Shown piece by piece: positions 1 to 6,598 of a DNA stretch of 15,847 bases. How positions within the stretch are numbered: position 1 is the first letter of the stretch; every line of letters starts with the position of its first letter. Below the pieces are notes generated by a model that was not told where the DNA came from, made no database searches, and worked only from the letters and a program-made list of their open reading frames with translations. Position numbers and translations under genes: made by a program. Origin of the DNA: Rhodocyclaceae bacterium UBA2271 (lineage in GTDB: Bacteria > Pseudomonadota > Gammaproteobacteria > Burkholderiales > Rhodocyclaceae); contig DDXB01000012.1 of the NCBI GenBank assembly GCA_002347405.1, positions 1 through 15,847 on the forward strand, in the 5' to 3' direction.

Positions 1-27
1 GCGCCCGTGCCGGGCGCACAAAAAATA

Positions 28-50
28 AGCCCCGACCTTTGGTCGGGGCT
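28..50. terminator. Bidirectional intrinsic terminator
   Basis: A perfect 10-bp stem (AGCCCCGACC at 28-37, GGTCGGGGCT at 41-50) closes a 3-nt loop. On the plus strand only TT follows; on the minus strand the stem is followed by TATTTTTTGT, a good U-tract. It can therefore end transcripts from both sides and probably closes a gene lying left of the window. A second GC hairpin (1-7 with 11-17, loop TGC) sits directly beside it. Confidence 0.75.
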
Positions 51-54
51 TTAA

Positions 55-73
55 CGGTTCCGTTGCGGAACCG
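55..73. other. Short hairpin before the small ORF
   Basis: CGGTTCCG (55-62) and CGGAACCG (66-73) form a perfect 8-bp stem with loop TTG, ending a few bases before the GGAGGAG ribosome-binding site of the small open frame at 86. There is no T-run, so it is not an obvious terminator. It could be the 5' structure of a short transcript. Role unknown. Confidence 0.4.
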
Positions 74-85
74 GAGGAGGAGATA

Positions 86-151
86 ATGGCGTTGCCTGAT
101 CAGACCTCAGCCACACTCGCTGGATCTTTTTACATCAGGCACAGCAGCTAA
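86..151 (+). CDS. Candidate 21-aa small ORF with strong RBS
   Basis: An ATG at 86 opens a 21-codon frame (begins MALPDQTSATLAG, ends FYIRHSS) closed by TAA at 149-151. What supports it is the strong Shine-Dalgarno, GGAGGAG at about 76-82, only a few bases before the ATG. The peptide has no membrane segment and no cysteines, and I do not recognise a family. The DNA also carries an 8-bp perfect inverted repeat, TGCCTGAT (93-100) with ATCAGGCA (134-141), mostly inside the frame, so the stretch might instead be a small structured RNA. It follows a terminator and could be its own transcription unit, but no convincing promoter is visible. It could equally be a chance frame. Confidence 0.3.
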   Translation: MALPDQTSATLAGSFYIRHSS

Positions 152-175
152 CCACAGACCTCGCCAGAAAAACCT

Positions 176-208
176 CCGCGCGCCACACTACACACCGCCA
201 GCGCGCGG
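176..208 (-). terminator. Probable terminator of the small minus-strand gene
   Basis: CCGCGCGC (176-183) and GCGCGCGG (201-208) form a perfect 8-bp GC stem with a 17-nt loop. Read on the minus strand the hairpin is followed by AGGTTTTTC, a short U-tract, and it starts 17 nt after the stop codon of the gene at 225-458. The long loop weakens the call. Confidence 0.45.
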
Positions 209-224
209 CCCGGCCAGATCGCGT

Positions 225-458
225 TTATGCGGCCCGGAAGTTACCGGTGGAGCGGCGGGTATTCTTATCCCGCGGATTCCATGAAAAGAAAGGCCGGATC
301 GCTTCGCTGAGGGCGATCAGCACAACCAGCGTTATGCTGCAAAGTTTCTTGCACCCGCAGCCAAGACGCTCACAGACAATTCCGTGAATACGCTGCATCT
401 CTTCGGCGCGCAGTTGGTGGGCTCTTTCTTCGATTGAAATATAGTCGTGTTGTGTCAT
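225..458 (-). CDS. Small single-helix membrane protein, unknown function
   Basis: 77 residues starting at the ATG at 456-458. That start has GGAG nine bases upstream; a longer TTG start at 497 (90 aa) is less likely. The N-terminal 30 residues (MTQHDYISIEERAHQLRAEE...) are charged and predicted helical, then come cysteines in a CERLGCGCKKLC stretch, then a hydrophobic segment (SITLVVLIALSEAI, about residues 40-55) that could span or dip into the membrane, and a basic tail. I do not recognise a named family, although short Rhodocyclales proteins with an amphipathic N-terminus of this kind exist in my recollection. It has a possible promoter (503-531) and terminator (176-208), so it looks monocistronic. 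The cysteine cluster C32, C37, C39, C43 could bind metal or be redox active; this is inference. Confidence 0.6.
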   Translation of the reverse strand: MTQHDYISIEERAHQLRAEEMQRIHGIVCERLGCGCKKLCSITLVVLIALSEAIRPFFSWNPRDKNTRRSTGNFRAA

Positions 459-502
459 GATTTTCTCCATCTGATGTTGCGGTGCCACATCGCACAACCC
501 GA

Positions 503-531
503 AGTCTAATTACACTCAACACTGATAACAA
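503..531 (-). promoter_or_regulatory. Possible sigma70 promoter for the small membrane protein
   Basis: On the minus strand TTGTTA (526-531) lies 17 bp before TAGACT (503-508), each matching four of six consensus bases. This would place the transcript start near 496, about 40 nt ahead of the chosen ATG. The surrounding DNA is clearly more A+T-rich than the rest of the window. The match is modest. Confidence 0.3.
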
Positions 532-671
532 TCCACATTTCAAGCACAACATTTGTGAATATCAGTCAGCAATGAACCGATGAACCGTGCCGCAGGAACG
601 ATTCGGCATAATATGAATCCTGGAATTACGTTACCGGGCAAGGGGCAGCTTCAGGCTGACGGAAACTTGAA

Positions 672-2012
672 ATGATGAAGCAAAACATCGCGCGCCGACT
701 GCGCGACTATTCACCACGCGATCTGCTGATCGTCGGCCTGCCTTTGCTGGCGCTGGTTTTTGCGGGATTCTGGCTGGCCTCGCGCTTTATCCAACCGGCC
801 CCGCCTGACACGCTGGTATTGGCAACCGGGGGCGAAGGCGGGGCTTACCAAAGTATCGGCGCGGCCTACAAGGATGTGCTGGGGCGCTTCGGCATCCGCG
901 TCGTCGAACGACCTTCGGCAGGGTCCACGGAAAACGTCGAATGGCTGCGTAACCCCGATCTGGCTGTCGATGCCGCATTTGTGCAGAGCGGGTCGGTAAG
1001 TGCGCAGGAAGGCGATACGCTGTTGTCGCTGGGCAGCCTGTACAACGAACCCTTATGGATTTTCTATCGGGCGGAACTCTCCCAGGAAAACGGCGATCTT
1101 GACCAGATTGTCCAACTCAAAGGCCGCCGCATCGCCATTGGTGGCACGGGGAGTGGCGCACGCCATCTCGCCCAGGAGTTGCTGGAGGCCAACCAGATCG
1201 ACGCCAGCAACACGAAACTGATCGGGCAGGGCGACCTCAGCCTGGTACGGGCTTTTGCTGCGCGCAAGGTCGATGCCGCCTTCGTGGTCGGCCCGCCGCA
1301 ATCGGCTGTCGTCTGGACCTTGTTGCACACGCCCGGCATCAAATTGATGAGCCTGGCCCACACCGAGGCTTACACGCGACGTTTCCCCTATCTGTCGAGC
1401 CTGGTGCTGCCACGCGGCGCGATCAGCATGGCTACCGACTTCCCGCCACGTAATGTCCGGCTGCTCGCGGCAACAGCAACGCTGGCGGTGCGCGAGGATA
1501 CTCATCCTGCCCTGATCAACCTGTTGATGCAGGCAATGAGCGAAGTGCACAGCGGACCGGGAATTTTTCAGCGACCCGGCGAGTTCCCCCGGGCAACAGT
1601 GGCTACGGGCACTGACTTTCCGCTGGCGCCGGCGGCAGAACGCTATTACAAATCGGGCAAACCCTGGTTGCAGCGCTACCTGCCTTTCTGGGCAGCCACG
1701 CTGATCGACCGCCTGGTGGTGTTGCTGATCCCGCTGATCGCCGTCCTGATTCCGGTCACCCGGATTGCTCCGGGCCTGTACAACTGGCGGGTCAAATCGC
1801 GCATATATCGGCGCTATGGCGAGCTCAAGTTCATCGAGGCCGAAGTCGAGGCCGACCCAGGCAGGCTGACACGTGAAGAGTGGCTGAAGCGGGTCGATGC
1901 CATCGAGCGCGACGTCAATCACCTCTCCATACCCCTCGCCTTCAGCGACATGGTCTACACCATGAGGCTGCACATCGGCCTGGTGCGCAAGGTGATAGAG
2001 AGGAAAGTGTAG
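672..2012 (+). CDS. Membrane-anchored TAXI-family TRAP solute-binding protein
   Basis: 446 residues. The layout is an N-terminal helix (about 17-40, DLLIVGLPLLALVFAGFWLA), an extracytoplasmic TAXI domain (about 45-330), a second hydrophobic segment (about 344-369) and a C-terminal cytoplasmic tail of about 77 charged residues. The TAXI signature is visible: LATGGEGGAYQSIG near the start, then a lobe with AAFVQSG, and LKGRRIAIGGTGSG, which lines the ligand site in this family. TAXI proteins normally hand small organic acids or amino acids to a TRAP permease, but no permease gene is adjacent and the protein is tethered rather than free. It may act as a sensor or partner an unlinked permease. 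ATG at 672 is immediately followed by a second ATG; GGAA lies 7 bp upstream. The gene is convergent with rfaE2, with no clear terminator between. Confidence 0.85.
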   Translation: MMKQNIARRLRDYSPRDLLIVGLPLLALVFAGFWLASRFIQPAPPDTLVLATGGEGGAYQSIGAAYKDVLGRFGIRVVERPSAGSTENVEWLRNPDLAVDAAFVQSGSVSAQEGDTLLSLGSLYNEPLWIFYRAELSQENGDLDQIVQLKGRRIAIGGTGSGARHLAQELLEANQIDASNTKLIGQGDLSLVRAFAARKVDAAFVVGPPQSAVVWTLLHTPGIKLMSLAHTEAYTRRFPYLSSLVLPRGAISMATDFPPRNVRLLAATATLAVREDTHPALINLLMQAMSEVHSGPGIFQRPGEFPRATVATGTDFPLAPAAERYYKSGKPWLQRYLPFWAATLIDRLVVLLIPLIAVLIPVTRIAPGLYNWRVKSRIYRRYGELKFIEAEVEADPGRLTREEWLKRVDAIERDVNHLSIPLAFSDMVYTMRLHIGLVRKVIERKV

Positions 2013-2064
2013 TTCCGGCCACCCCTTGCCGCAGGAGGCCATCGGGGAGAGGCCGGCGGCAGCG

Positions 2065-2565
2065 CTATAGCTGCCTGATCTTTTCCAGCAGGGCGGTGGT
2101 TGAGCGCTGGTGGATGAAAGGGATGGAATACACCTGTCCGCCCCAGCCACTCACCTCGGCGGCACCGACAATCCTGTCCACCGGCCAGTCTCCACCCTTG
2201 ACGAGGATGTCCGGCCGGCAGTCGAGAATGCGCTGCAATGGCGTGTCCTCGTCGAACCAGGTGACCAGCGAAACACATTCCAGCGCGGCCAGCACGGCCA
2301 TGCGGTCGTCGAGCACATTCACCGGTCGTTCGTCACCCTTGCCCGCACCCTTACCTAAGCGCCTCACCGAAGCATCCGAATTGGCGGCGACGATCAGACT
2401 GGCGCCGAGTGCGCGCGCCTGCGCCAGATAAGTGACGTGGCCGCGATGCAGGATGTCGAAGCAGCCATTGGTAAAGACCAGTGGACGCGGCAGTATCGCA
2501 ATGCGCCCGGCCAAACCGGTCGGCGCGCAGAGCTTCGCCTCGAATGGCAGCGCCGTCTGGTTCAA
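2065..2565 (-). CDS. rfaE2: D-glycero-beta-D-manno-heptose 1-phosphate nucleotidyltransferase
   Basis: 166 residues, the stand-alone nucleotidyltransferase half of HldE. It activates heptose 1-phosphate to ADP-heptose for the lipopolysaccharide inner core, in the cytoplasm. Visible hallmarks are VFTNGCFDILHRGH (residues 30-43) with the HxGH catalytic motif at 40-43, LVKGGDW (121-127), and QRSTT (153-157), equivalent to the ISSTT-type motif of the superfamily. The kinase half is not in the window. The start is a TTG at 2565, chosen because homology begins close to it and no ATG is available upstream of the motif; it lies 14 nt after the BON gene stop, so translation may be coupled. Residues 71-77 (GKGAGKG) look like a small internal duplication in a surface loop. 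Confidence 0.92.
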   Translation of the reverse strand: MNQTALPFEAKLCAPTGLAGRIAILPRPLVFTNGCFDILHRGHVTYLAQARALGASLIVAANSDASVRRLGKGAGKGDERPVNVLDDRMAVLAALECVSLVTWFDEDTPLQRILDCRPDILVKGGDWPVDRIVGAAEVSGWGGQVYSIPFIHQRSTTALLEKIRQL

Positions 2566-2579
2566 GACGTTGCCACTTC

Positions 2580-3206
2580 TTATTGTGCGGGCTTGCTGGG
2601 CGGCGGGTCGAGGCGGTGTGCTTCGGCGTCGCTGATGATCTCGAAAACACGTATCACCTTGTGCACGCCGGCGGTGGTGCGGGCGATCTCGACAGCAGCA
2701 TTGGCTTCGCGCTGGGTCGCCAGCCCCATCAGATAGACCATGCTGTTTTCGGTGACCACCTTGATGTGGTTGGCCGCGAACTGGTTGGCGTCGATGAAGC
2801 GCGCCTTGACCTTGGAGGTGATGAAGCTGTCATTGGCACGCTGGCTCAGCGTAGTGGCCGGCCCGATCTGCAGTTCGTTGCTGATCGCCTTGACGTTCGG
2901 CACGGCTGCGACAATTGTTTCGATTTCGGCCTTGGCCGCCGCATCCGGCGCTTCGCCGGTCAATAGCACGGTGCGGTTGTAGCTCGTGACATTGACATTG
3001 GCGCGGCTGCCGTACTTTTCGGCAACCCGGTTGCTGGCGCGAATTTTGATGCCTTCGTCGGTGGCGATGGTTTCCGCCTGACGGCGATCGGCAAACACCA
3101 GCGCGCCGGCACCCACGCCGACGGCGGCAACGCCGAAGCAACCCGCCAGAAACGGGACGAAAACAGCGAGCAGCAGCAGGGAACGGGCTTGCAGAAATAA
3201 TGTCAT
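2580..3206 (-). CDS. dolP: DolP-like lipoprotein with two BON domains
   Basis: 208 residues. A lipoprotein signal peptide ends in LAGC with the lipidated cysteine at residue 23, then come two BON domains (about 53-117 and 122-190; the GEAPDAAAKAEIE and GLATQREANAAVE turns are typical). E. coli DolP (YraP) is an outer-membrane lipoprotein of similar length that binds anionic phospholipid and supports outer-membrane integrity. The ATG overlaps the gmhA stop by 4 nt (ATGA), showing operon organisation and coupling. The neighbourhood yraN / diaA-like / dolP matches E. coli, which strengthens the symbol. A short Gly/Ala-rich stretch (24-37) follows the lipid anchor. The tail ends in a Pro-rich segment. 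Confidence 0.9.
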   Translation of the reverse strand: MTLFLQARSLLLLAVFVPFLAGCFGVAAVGVGAGALVFADRRQAETIATDEGIKIRASNRVAEKYGSRANVNVTSYNRTVLLTGEAPDAAAKAEIETIVAAVPNVKAISNELQIGPATTLSQRANDSFITSKVKARFIDANQFAANHIKVVTENSMVYLMGLATQREANAAVEIARTTAGVHKVIRVFEIISDAEAHRLDPPPSKPAQ

Positions 3207-3796
3207 GTAGCTTCTCCGAGTATGAGGGCGTCAATGCCATCGCACAGGCAATGGATCGTCACGAGGTGAACTTCCTGAATGCGGGCGGTGCGCTCGGCGG
3301 GAACGCACAGATGAACGTCGCCATCGGCCAGCTGGCTGGCGATGGCGCCGCCACCCTTGCCGGTGAGTGCCACGACACGCAAGCCGCGGGCGTGCGCCGC
3401 AGTAATGGCGGCGATGACGTTGGGCGAGTTGCCCGAGGTTGAAATAGCCAACAAGACATCGCCGGAGCGACCCAGTCCTGCCACCTGCTTGGCGAACACC
3501 TGATCATACGCGTAATCATTGGCGATCGAAGTCAACGTCGAGGTATCGGTGGTCAGCGCCAGCGCCGCCAGCGGCGGACGCTCCTTTTCGAAGCGGTTGA
3601 GCAATTCGGCGGCGAAGTGCTGCGAGTCGGCGGCCGAACCGCCGTTGCCGCAGGCCATCACCTTGCCGCCGGCGCGCAGGGCTGCGGCCATCAGCCGCAC
3701 CGCCGCTTCGATGGGTGCAGCCATGGCGGCCAGCGCAGCCTGCTTGACGGCGATGCTGTCGGTGAATTGATGCTGAATGCGTTGCTGGAGAGTCAT
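3203..3796 (-). CDS. gmhA: SIS-domain phosphoheptose isomerase (DiaA-like)
   Basis: 197 residues, one SIS domain. GmhA converts sedoheptulose 7-phosphate to D-glycero-D-manno-heptose 7-phosphate, the first step toward ADP-heptose. The sugar-phosphate loop CGNGGSAADSQHFAAE (49-64) and AISTSGNS (117-124) are clear. The four metal/catalytic positions known in E. coli GmhA (H61, E65, Q172, H180) are present here as H60, E64, Q174 and H182. Overall the sequence is closer to E. coli DiaA (for example RFEKERPPL and the RIQEVHLVTIHCLCD end), which lacks the glutamate and final histidine. I infer an active isomerase; a DnaA-binding role like DiaA cannot be excluded. The ATG at 3796 was chosen over an upstream TTG because GGAGG lies 4 nt before it. 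Confidence 0.88.
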   Translation of the reverse strand: MTLQQRIQHQFTDSIAVKQAALAAMAAPIEAAVRLMAAALRAGGKVMACGNGGSAADSQHFAAELLNRFEKERPPLAALALTTDTSTLTSIANDYAYDQVFAKQVAGLGRSGDVLLAISTSGNSPNVIAAITAAHARGLRVVALTGKGGGAIASQLADGDVHLCVPAERTARIQEVHLVTIHCLCDGIDALILGEAT

Positions 3797-3845
3797 GCCG
3801 CCTCCGCCGGGACGTCCCAAGGAGGTGGCGAATCAATAACATGGA

Positions 3846-3895
3846 AGCCGCAACGCGGCTGAACTTCAGTCACCCCCCTTTCCTGGGAAGGGGGG
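3846..3895. repeat. Cluster of GC hairpins, REP-like
   Basis: Three palindromes lie back to back in the 143-bp gap between the HIRAN gene and gmhA. AGCCGC/GCGGCT (846-851 and 855-860 of the 3000s) has loop AAC, CTGAA/TTCAG (3859-3869) pairs around one base, and a run of six C (3873-3878) plus TTTC pairs with GAAGGGGGG (ending 3895). None is followed by a T-run on the minus strand, so this looks like an intergenic repeat element rather than a terminator. Similar C/G-run hairpins are frequent in betaproteobacterial genomes by general recollection. Confidence 0.5.
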
Positions 3896-3939
3896 CTGGG
3901 GGGAATGGGGGACAACAGATTATTCATGGTCGGGCAATT

Positions 3940-4305
3940 CTACAGCACCACAAACACGTCGATCCGCAAGCGTTGCCAGGGGTTCTTGTGTTTGACCAGG
4001 GCCGCGATGCGGCCTTCGACGCGCTCACCACGATCCATGGCGGCGGCGACCGCCTCATTTTCCGCGCGCGGCAGATAACCCAGTTGCTGGCCCCGCCATT
4101 CAACGCGCACCGCACGCGCATCGTGAGGGTTTTCCGGCTCGCGCACCAAGGCCAATCGATCGCCAAGCTGCAAACTCTCCCAAAGCGCAGCGCCGGCGTG
4201 ATACTGGAACCCGGCCAGCGGCGAGCTTTGCACCAGCAGCCTGATCGATTGCGCCTGTGCTGCGAAACTCAAACACAGCAGCAGGCTAATCCAGACGGAA
4301 CGCAT
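3940..4305 (-). CDS. Secreted HIRAN-domain protein
   Basis: 121 residues. A Sec signal peptide (MRSVWISLLLCLSFAAQA, probable cleavage after AQA at about 18) precedes one HIRAN domain filling the rest. The HIRAN pattern is visible as LQLGDRLALVREPENPHD (about 45-62), then AVRV...GQQLGYLPR. HIRAN domains are best known as a DNA-end binding module in HLTF/Rad5-type proteins, but small stand-alone bacterial versions have no established function. Export to the periplasm makes DNA-end recognition in the cytoplasm unlikely here. The gene overlaps the 3' end of yraN by 20 nt, so it is co-transcribed with it. No cysteines remain in the predicted mature part. Confidence 0.8.
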   Translation of the reverse strand: MRSVWISLLLCLSFAAQAQSIRLLVQSSPLAGFQYHAGAALWESLQLGDRLALVREPENPHDARAVRVEWRGQQLGYLPRAENEAVAAAMDRGERVEGRIAALVKHKNPWQRLRIDVFVVL

Positions 4306-4642
4306 CTTTCATCCACTCCAGGCGGTCGCCGTCGAACAGCACGCAATCGAAGCGGCACGCACAATCGCCATGCTGCGCCAGCCAGTGCCGCGCCGCGAGT
4401 ATCAGCCGGCGCTGTTTGGTCGGCGTGATGCTGGCAGCGGCACCACCAAAGTCGGCGCTGGCGCGACGGCGCACCTCGACAAACACGGTGGTCGTTGCGT
4501 CGCGACAAACAATATCAATCTCGCCGCCCTTGACGCGAAAATTGCGCGTGATCAGCGTAAGACCGCGCGCGGCAAGGTATTGTGCTGCGGCTGTTTCGGC
4601 AGCAGCACCCAGCGATTGGGCGGTATTCGTGTCATCACTCAT
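4286..4642 (-). CDS. yraN: YraN/UPF0102 family nuclease-fold protein
   Basis: 118 residues, full length for the family. The N-terminal helix (GAAAETAAAQYLAARGL) and the core GGEIDIVCRDATTTVFVEVR (about 39-58) match the endonuclease-like (PD-(D/E)xK) fold, followed by the conserved GGAAASITPTKQRRL segment. The family's cellular job is not firmly established; a link to DNA processing or recombination has been proposed. ATG at 4642 faces rsmI, whose start is about 40 bp away, so the two genes are divergent and must have overlapping or very close promoters. It is the first gene of the leftward block yraN, HIRAN, gmhA, dolP, rfaE2. E. coli has the same yraN-diaA-dolP order next to rsmI. Confidence 0.92.
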   Translation of the reverse strand: MSDDTNTAQSLGAAAETAAAQYLAARGLTLITRNFRVKGGEIDIVCRDATTTVFVEVRRRASADFGGAAASITPTKQRRLILAARHWLAQHGDCACRFDCVLFDGDRLEWMKDAFRLD

Positions 4643-4682
4643 TGGGACTCATTTCAGCACTCATTACAGGATAATGCCCGAC

Positions 4683-5528
4683 ATGACCCAACAAACCAAG
4701 CCGGCATTGTCCATCGTCGCCACACCGATCGGCAACCTCGGCGACATCACGCTGCGCGCCCTCGACACGCTGCGCCAGGCCGACGTCATCGCCTGCGAAG
4801 ACACGCGCCATGCCCGGCGCCTGCTCGACCACTTCGACATCCGCGCAAAACTGCTGGCGGTCCATGAACACAACGAGCAGGCGGCGGCGGCGAAGCTGGT
4901 CGCTTTGCTGGCAGAGGGCAAACGGGTGGCACTCATCTCGGATGCCGGCACCCCGGGAATTTCCGACCCCGGCTGTCGCGCCGCGGCAGCGGTCAGGGCG
5001 GCGGGCTACCAGGTCACCCCCCTGCCCGGCCCGAATGCCGCGATCGCCGCGCTCTCCGCCGCCGGGCTGGATGCGCCGGCCTTCCATTTCGTCGGCTTCC
5101 TGCCGGCAAAAGTCGGCGCTCGCCGGACGGCGCTCGAAGGGTTGAAAGGCATCAGCGCCACGCTGGTGTTGTACGAGGCGCCCCACCGCATCGAGGCAAC
5201 GGTTAACGATCTGGTGGCCCTGCTCGAAGCGGAGCGTGAAATCGTCATCGCCCGCGAACTGACCAAGCTGTTCGAGGAAATCGTGCGCCTGCCCCTGGCC
5301 GACGCGCCGGCCTGGCTGGCGGCGGACGACAACCATCGGCGCGGCGAATTCGTACTGCTGGTTTCCGCCCCACCACCACGCGCGGGGCTCGATGTCGAAA
5401 GCGAGCGCGTACTAATACTCCTGCTCGCCGAATTGCCGGTCAAGCAGGCCGCCAGGCTGGCCAGCGAAATCACTGGCGTGGCGAAGAACGCGCTTTACCA
5501 GCAGGCGCTGGAACTGAAAGCCCTATAA
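4683..5528 (+). CDS. rsmI: 16S rRNA (cytidine1402-2'-O)-methyltransferase
   Basis: About 281 residues. RsmI 2'-O-methylates C1402 in the decoding centre of 16S rRNA using S-adenosylmethionine; RsmH, encoded later in this window, methylates N4 of the same base. The tetrapyrrole-methylase fold is clear: VATPIGNLGDITLRAL near the N-terminus, ACEDTRHARRLLDHF, LISDAGTPGISDPG (the SAM-binding loop), PLPGPNAAIAALSAAGL, FHFVGFLPAK and YEAPHRI. Two ATGs are possible, 4674 and 4683. I prefer 4683 because AGGA (4668-4671) would be too close to 4674. The stop is 9 nt before pyrC, suggesting an operon. Length matches E. coli (286). Confidence 0.95.
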   Translation: MTQQTKPALSIVATPIGNLGDITLRALDTLRQADVIACEDTRHARRLLDHFDIRAKLLAVHEHNEQAAAAKLVALLAEGKRVALISDAGTPGISDPGCRAAAAVRAAGYQVTPLPGPNAAIAALSAAGLDAPAFHFVGFLPAKVGARRTALEGLKGISATLVLYEAPHRIEATVNDLVALLEAEREIVIARELTKLFEEIVRLPLADAPAWLAADDNHRRGEFVLLVSAPPPRAGLDVESERVLILLLAELPVKQAARLASEITGVAKNALYQQALELKAL

Positions 5529-5537
5529 TTTCCCATC

Positions 5538-6572
5538 ATGCAAACACTGACATTGACCCGCCCCGACGACTGGCACCTGCACCTGCGCGATGGCGCGGCC
5601 ATGCAAGCGGTGCTGCCGGACACGGCACGGCGCTTTGCCCGTGCCATTGTCATGCCAAATCTCAAGCCGCCGGTGACCACCGTCGTCCAGGCGGCCGCTT
5701 ACCGCGAGCGCATCCTCGCCGCCCTGCCGGCTGGCATGACCTTCGACCCGCTGATGACCCTGTACCTGACGGACAATCTGCCGGCCGAAGAGATCGACCG
5801 CGCCAGGGAAAGTGGCTGCGTGCACGCCGTCAAACTCTATCCGGCCGGCGCGACAACCAATTCGGATGCCGGGGTGACCGATCTGGCGAAATGCCGTGCC
5901 ACGCTGGCACGCATGGAAAAGCTCGGGGTACCCCTGCTCGTACACGGCGAGGTCACCGATCCGGCAATCGACATTTTCGACCGTGAAGCAATCTTCATCG
6001 AGCGGGTGCTCGCCCCGCTGCTGCACGACATGCCGGCCCTGAAGGTGGTGCTGGAACACATCACGACAAAGGACGGGGCCGATTTCGTGCGCGCCAGCGG
6101 CAGCAACGTCGCAGCGACAATCACTGCGCATCATCTGCTGCTGAATCGCAATGCACTCTTCGCCGGCGGCATCCGCCCGCATCATTACTGCCTGCCGGTG
6201 CTGAAGCGCGAAGTCCATCGTCAGGCGCTGGTCGAAGCCGCCACCTCCGGCAATCCAAAATTCTTTCTCGGCACCGATTCCGCGCCGCACGCGAAAAGCG
6301 CGAAGGAGGCCGCCTGCGGCTGCGCCGGCTGCTACACCGCACACGCCGGCATCGAGCTGTATGCCGAGGTCTTCGCGGCCGTCGGCGCGCTCGACCGGCT
6401 GGAAGCCTTTGCCAGTTTTCATGGCGCCGACTTCTATGGCCTGCCGCGCAATCGCGACATGATCACCCTGCGCCGCGAAGCCTGGGATGTACCCGCCACC
6501 CTGCCCTATCCTGACGGTGATGTGCTGATCCCCTTGCGGGCAGGCGAATCGGTTGCCTGGCGCCTGTCCTAG
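5538..6572 (+). CDS. pyrC: Dihydroorotase, class II
   Basis: 344 residues, the usual length for E. coli-type PyrC. It cyclises carbamoyl-aspartate to dihydroorotate in pyrimidine synthesis, in the cytoplasm. The di-zinc site is complete: H13 and H15 in DWHLHLRD, the carboxylated lysine K99 in AVKLYPAG, H136 in LVHGEV, H174 in LEHITT, and D247 in LGTDSAPH. The start follows the rsmI stop by 9 nt and lacks a good Shine-Dalgarno (only TTCCCATC precedes it), so it may depend on coupling to rsmI. A TATAAT hexamer spans the rsmI stop at 5524-5529, but no -35 is recognisable. No pyrimidine-responsive leader is visible. Confidence 0.97.
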   Translation: MQTLTLTRPDDWHLHLRDGAAMQAVLPDTARRFARAIVMPNLKPPVTTVVQAAAYRERILAALPAGMTFDPLMTLYLTDNLPAEEIDRARESGCVHAVKLYPAGATTNSDAGVTDLAKCRATLARMEKLGVPLLVHGEVTDPAIDIFDREAIFIERVLAPLLHDMPALKVVLEHITTKDGADFVRASGSNVAATITAHHLLLNRNALFAGGIRPHHYCLPVLKREVHRQALVEAATSGNPKFFLGTDSAPHAKSAKEAACGCAGCYTAHAGIELYAEVFAAVGALDRLEAFASFHGADFYGLPRNRDMITLRREAWDVPATLPYPDGDVLIPLRAGESVAWRLS

Positions 6573-6598
6573 ACCTGGTTAGGCTTGGAGAATTTGTG

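Noticed and set aside
580..675. 31-codon plus-strand frame ending with ATGA on the TAXI start
   Set aside because: No Shine-Dalgarno, and the peptide resembles neither the repeat mini-ORF nor any family; a single overlap of this kind can occur by chance.
2058..2075. GGCAGC/GCTGCC palindrome at the convergent end of the TAXI gene and rfaE2, as a terminator
   Set aside because: Part of it lies within the rfaE2 coding end and no T-run follows on either strand.
1053..2150. Long minus-strand open frame (365 codons) opposite the TAXI gene
   Set aside because: It lies almost wholly antisense to a gene with clear family motifs, and its translation is Gln/Arg/Gly/His-rich without any domain, as expected for a shadow frame in GC-rich DNA.
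5524..5529. TATAAT hexamer just before pyrC, as a promoter for a nearly leaderless transcript
   Set aside because: No -35 at 16-18 bp, and it is formed by the last codon and stop of rsmI; the short gap makes co-transcription with rsmI the simpler reading.
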